A stretch of 6,714 bases of DNA. Origin: a bacterium (lineage in GTDB: Bacteria > Patescibacteriota > Gracilibacteria > JAUYGZ01). The position numbers and the translations under genes are program-made. The DNA lies in assembly GCA_030699855.1 (NCBI GenBank), contig JAUYKR010000046.1:1-6714 (forward strand), in the 5' to 3' direction. Positions 6,342 to 6,714 of the stretch are shown piece by piece. The notes beneath the pieces were generated by a model. That model was not told where the DNA came from and searched no databases. It worked only from the letters and a program-made list of their open reading frames with translations. Each line of letters starts with the position of its first letter. The first letter of the stretch is position 1.

Positions 6342-6531
6342 TCCTCAGCTTGTTCACCTGGAGGGTGTTGGAGGGAAGAACCACGGACCTTCTGAGCCAG
6401 GCATACACGGTGGGAAGGCTCACCGCGTGCTCCCGGGCAGCCTGGGCTGCGGTAACGCCCTCGGTGCGGATCCGATGGATAATTTGCTCCTTGATCTCAG
6501 AAGCAATGCGAGAATGACCCATATGAAACAT
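6310..6531 (-). pseudogene. Truncated IS3-type transposase orfA (helix-turn-helix part)
   Basis: The reading frame gives 73 residues. From the start (Met1, or Met4 with ATG at 6522) to about residue 48 it reads as the N-terminal DNA-binding domain of an IS3/IS150-type orfA: HSRIASEIKEQIIHRI, then the helix-turn-helix EGVTAAQAAREHAVSLPTVYAWLRR. NTLQVNKLRR (55-64) fits the start of the usual coiled region. From residue 65 the homology stops, the DNA becomes a G-rich tract and the frame ends at TAG (6312-6310). Complete orfA proteins are about 90-100 residues and are followed by an orfB carrying the DDE catalytic domain. No other frame in the following 90 bases restores orfA, and no orfB is present. 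It is best read as a dead fragment of an insertion sequence. A lone HTH protein is possible but less likely. Confidence 0.6.
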
Positions 6532-6714
6532 TGGCTACATGTCCATCATGCAGTTGTGCATAATGCCTGTCCAATATATGGGGTACCTGCCATCATCCCC
6601 TAATCCCACGAAACTGGGTTTAGACAATCCACAATGGATGAAAAGATATTCCAATAACATTTTAAAGATTAACAATGTGCAACTTCACACCAACAACAAA
6701 GCTAAAAATTTTCA
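6532..6714. other. Non-coding right end; nothing recognised
   Basis: This is the stretch upstream of the orfA fragment, turning AT-rich after about 6630. I found no gene, RNA or clear promoter. It may include the outer part of the insertion sequence, but I could not find a convincing terminal inverted repeat or target duplication. Confidence 0.4.

Noticed and set aside
6217..6603. 128-codon plus-strand ORF in the right end
   Set aside because: It lies antisense to the recognisable HTH, is Pro/His-rich with no family look, and is best explained as a shadow.
6256..6660. TGTCCTCTCAT near 6256 and ATGAAAAGATA near 6639 as terminal inverted repeats of the insertion sequence
   Set aside because: Only 8 of 11 positions match, the right end lacks the expected CA, and no target duplication is visible.

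Overview
This is bacterial chromosomal DNA that reads throughout in the standard code. By eye, G+C is near half in the genes, and the gaps between genes are very AT-rich. The window carries a class I ribonucleotide reductase operon (nrdA-nrdB, minus strand). To its left is the end of a PQQ-dependent sugar dehydrogenase gene (plus strand, convergent). To its right is a divergent gene for a PrsW-type intramembrane protease (plus strand), followed by a decayed transposase end.

Layout: 1-529 is the C-terminal part of a sorbosone/glucose dehydrogenase-family protein. 574-1710 is nrdB (minus). 1711-1793 is an AT-rich spacer whose two ends form a 20-bp inverted repeat. 1794-4571 is nrdA (minus, two N-terminal ATP cones). 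4572-4911 is the divergent control region, with a candidate NrdR box, a weak nrdA promoter, an extended -10 promoter for the rightward gene, and ATTCG-type repeats. 4912-6084 is the PrsW-like protein, with a probable intrinsic terminator just after it. 6124-6216 is a doubtful tiny ORF. 6310-6531 (minus) is the helix-turn-helix start of an IS3-type orfA that breaks down in a G-rich, quadruplex-capable tract. I see nothing convincing in 6532-6714.

How the genes relate: NrdA and NrdB together make deoxyribonucleotides for DNA synthesis. All metal-ligand, radical and active-site residues I looked for are present, so the enzyme is predicted to be an active, oxygen-dependent class I reductase with a tyrosyl radical. 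The flanking dehydrogenase and protease have no obvious functional link to it. No Shine-Dalgarno sequence is visible before any of the three complete genes. Two of them start right after degenerate ATTCTTA/ATTCGTA repeats.

Organism: the repeat-rich AT spacers, missing Shine-Dalgarno sequences and transposase HTH type remind me of Patescibacteria (CPR) genomes. This is an impression, not a demonstrated assignment. Most of the window is ordinary housekeeping sequence. The best leads are the heptad-repeat spacers, the two-cone NrdA with a decayed second cone, and the truncated transposase/G-tract junction. I did not find a convincing new multi-gene system.
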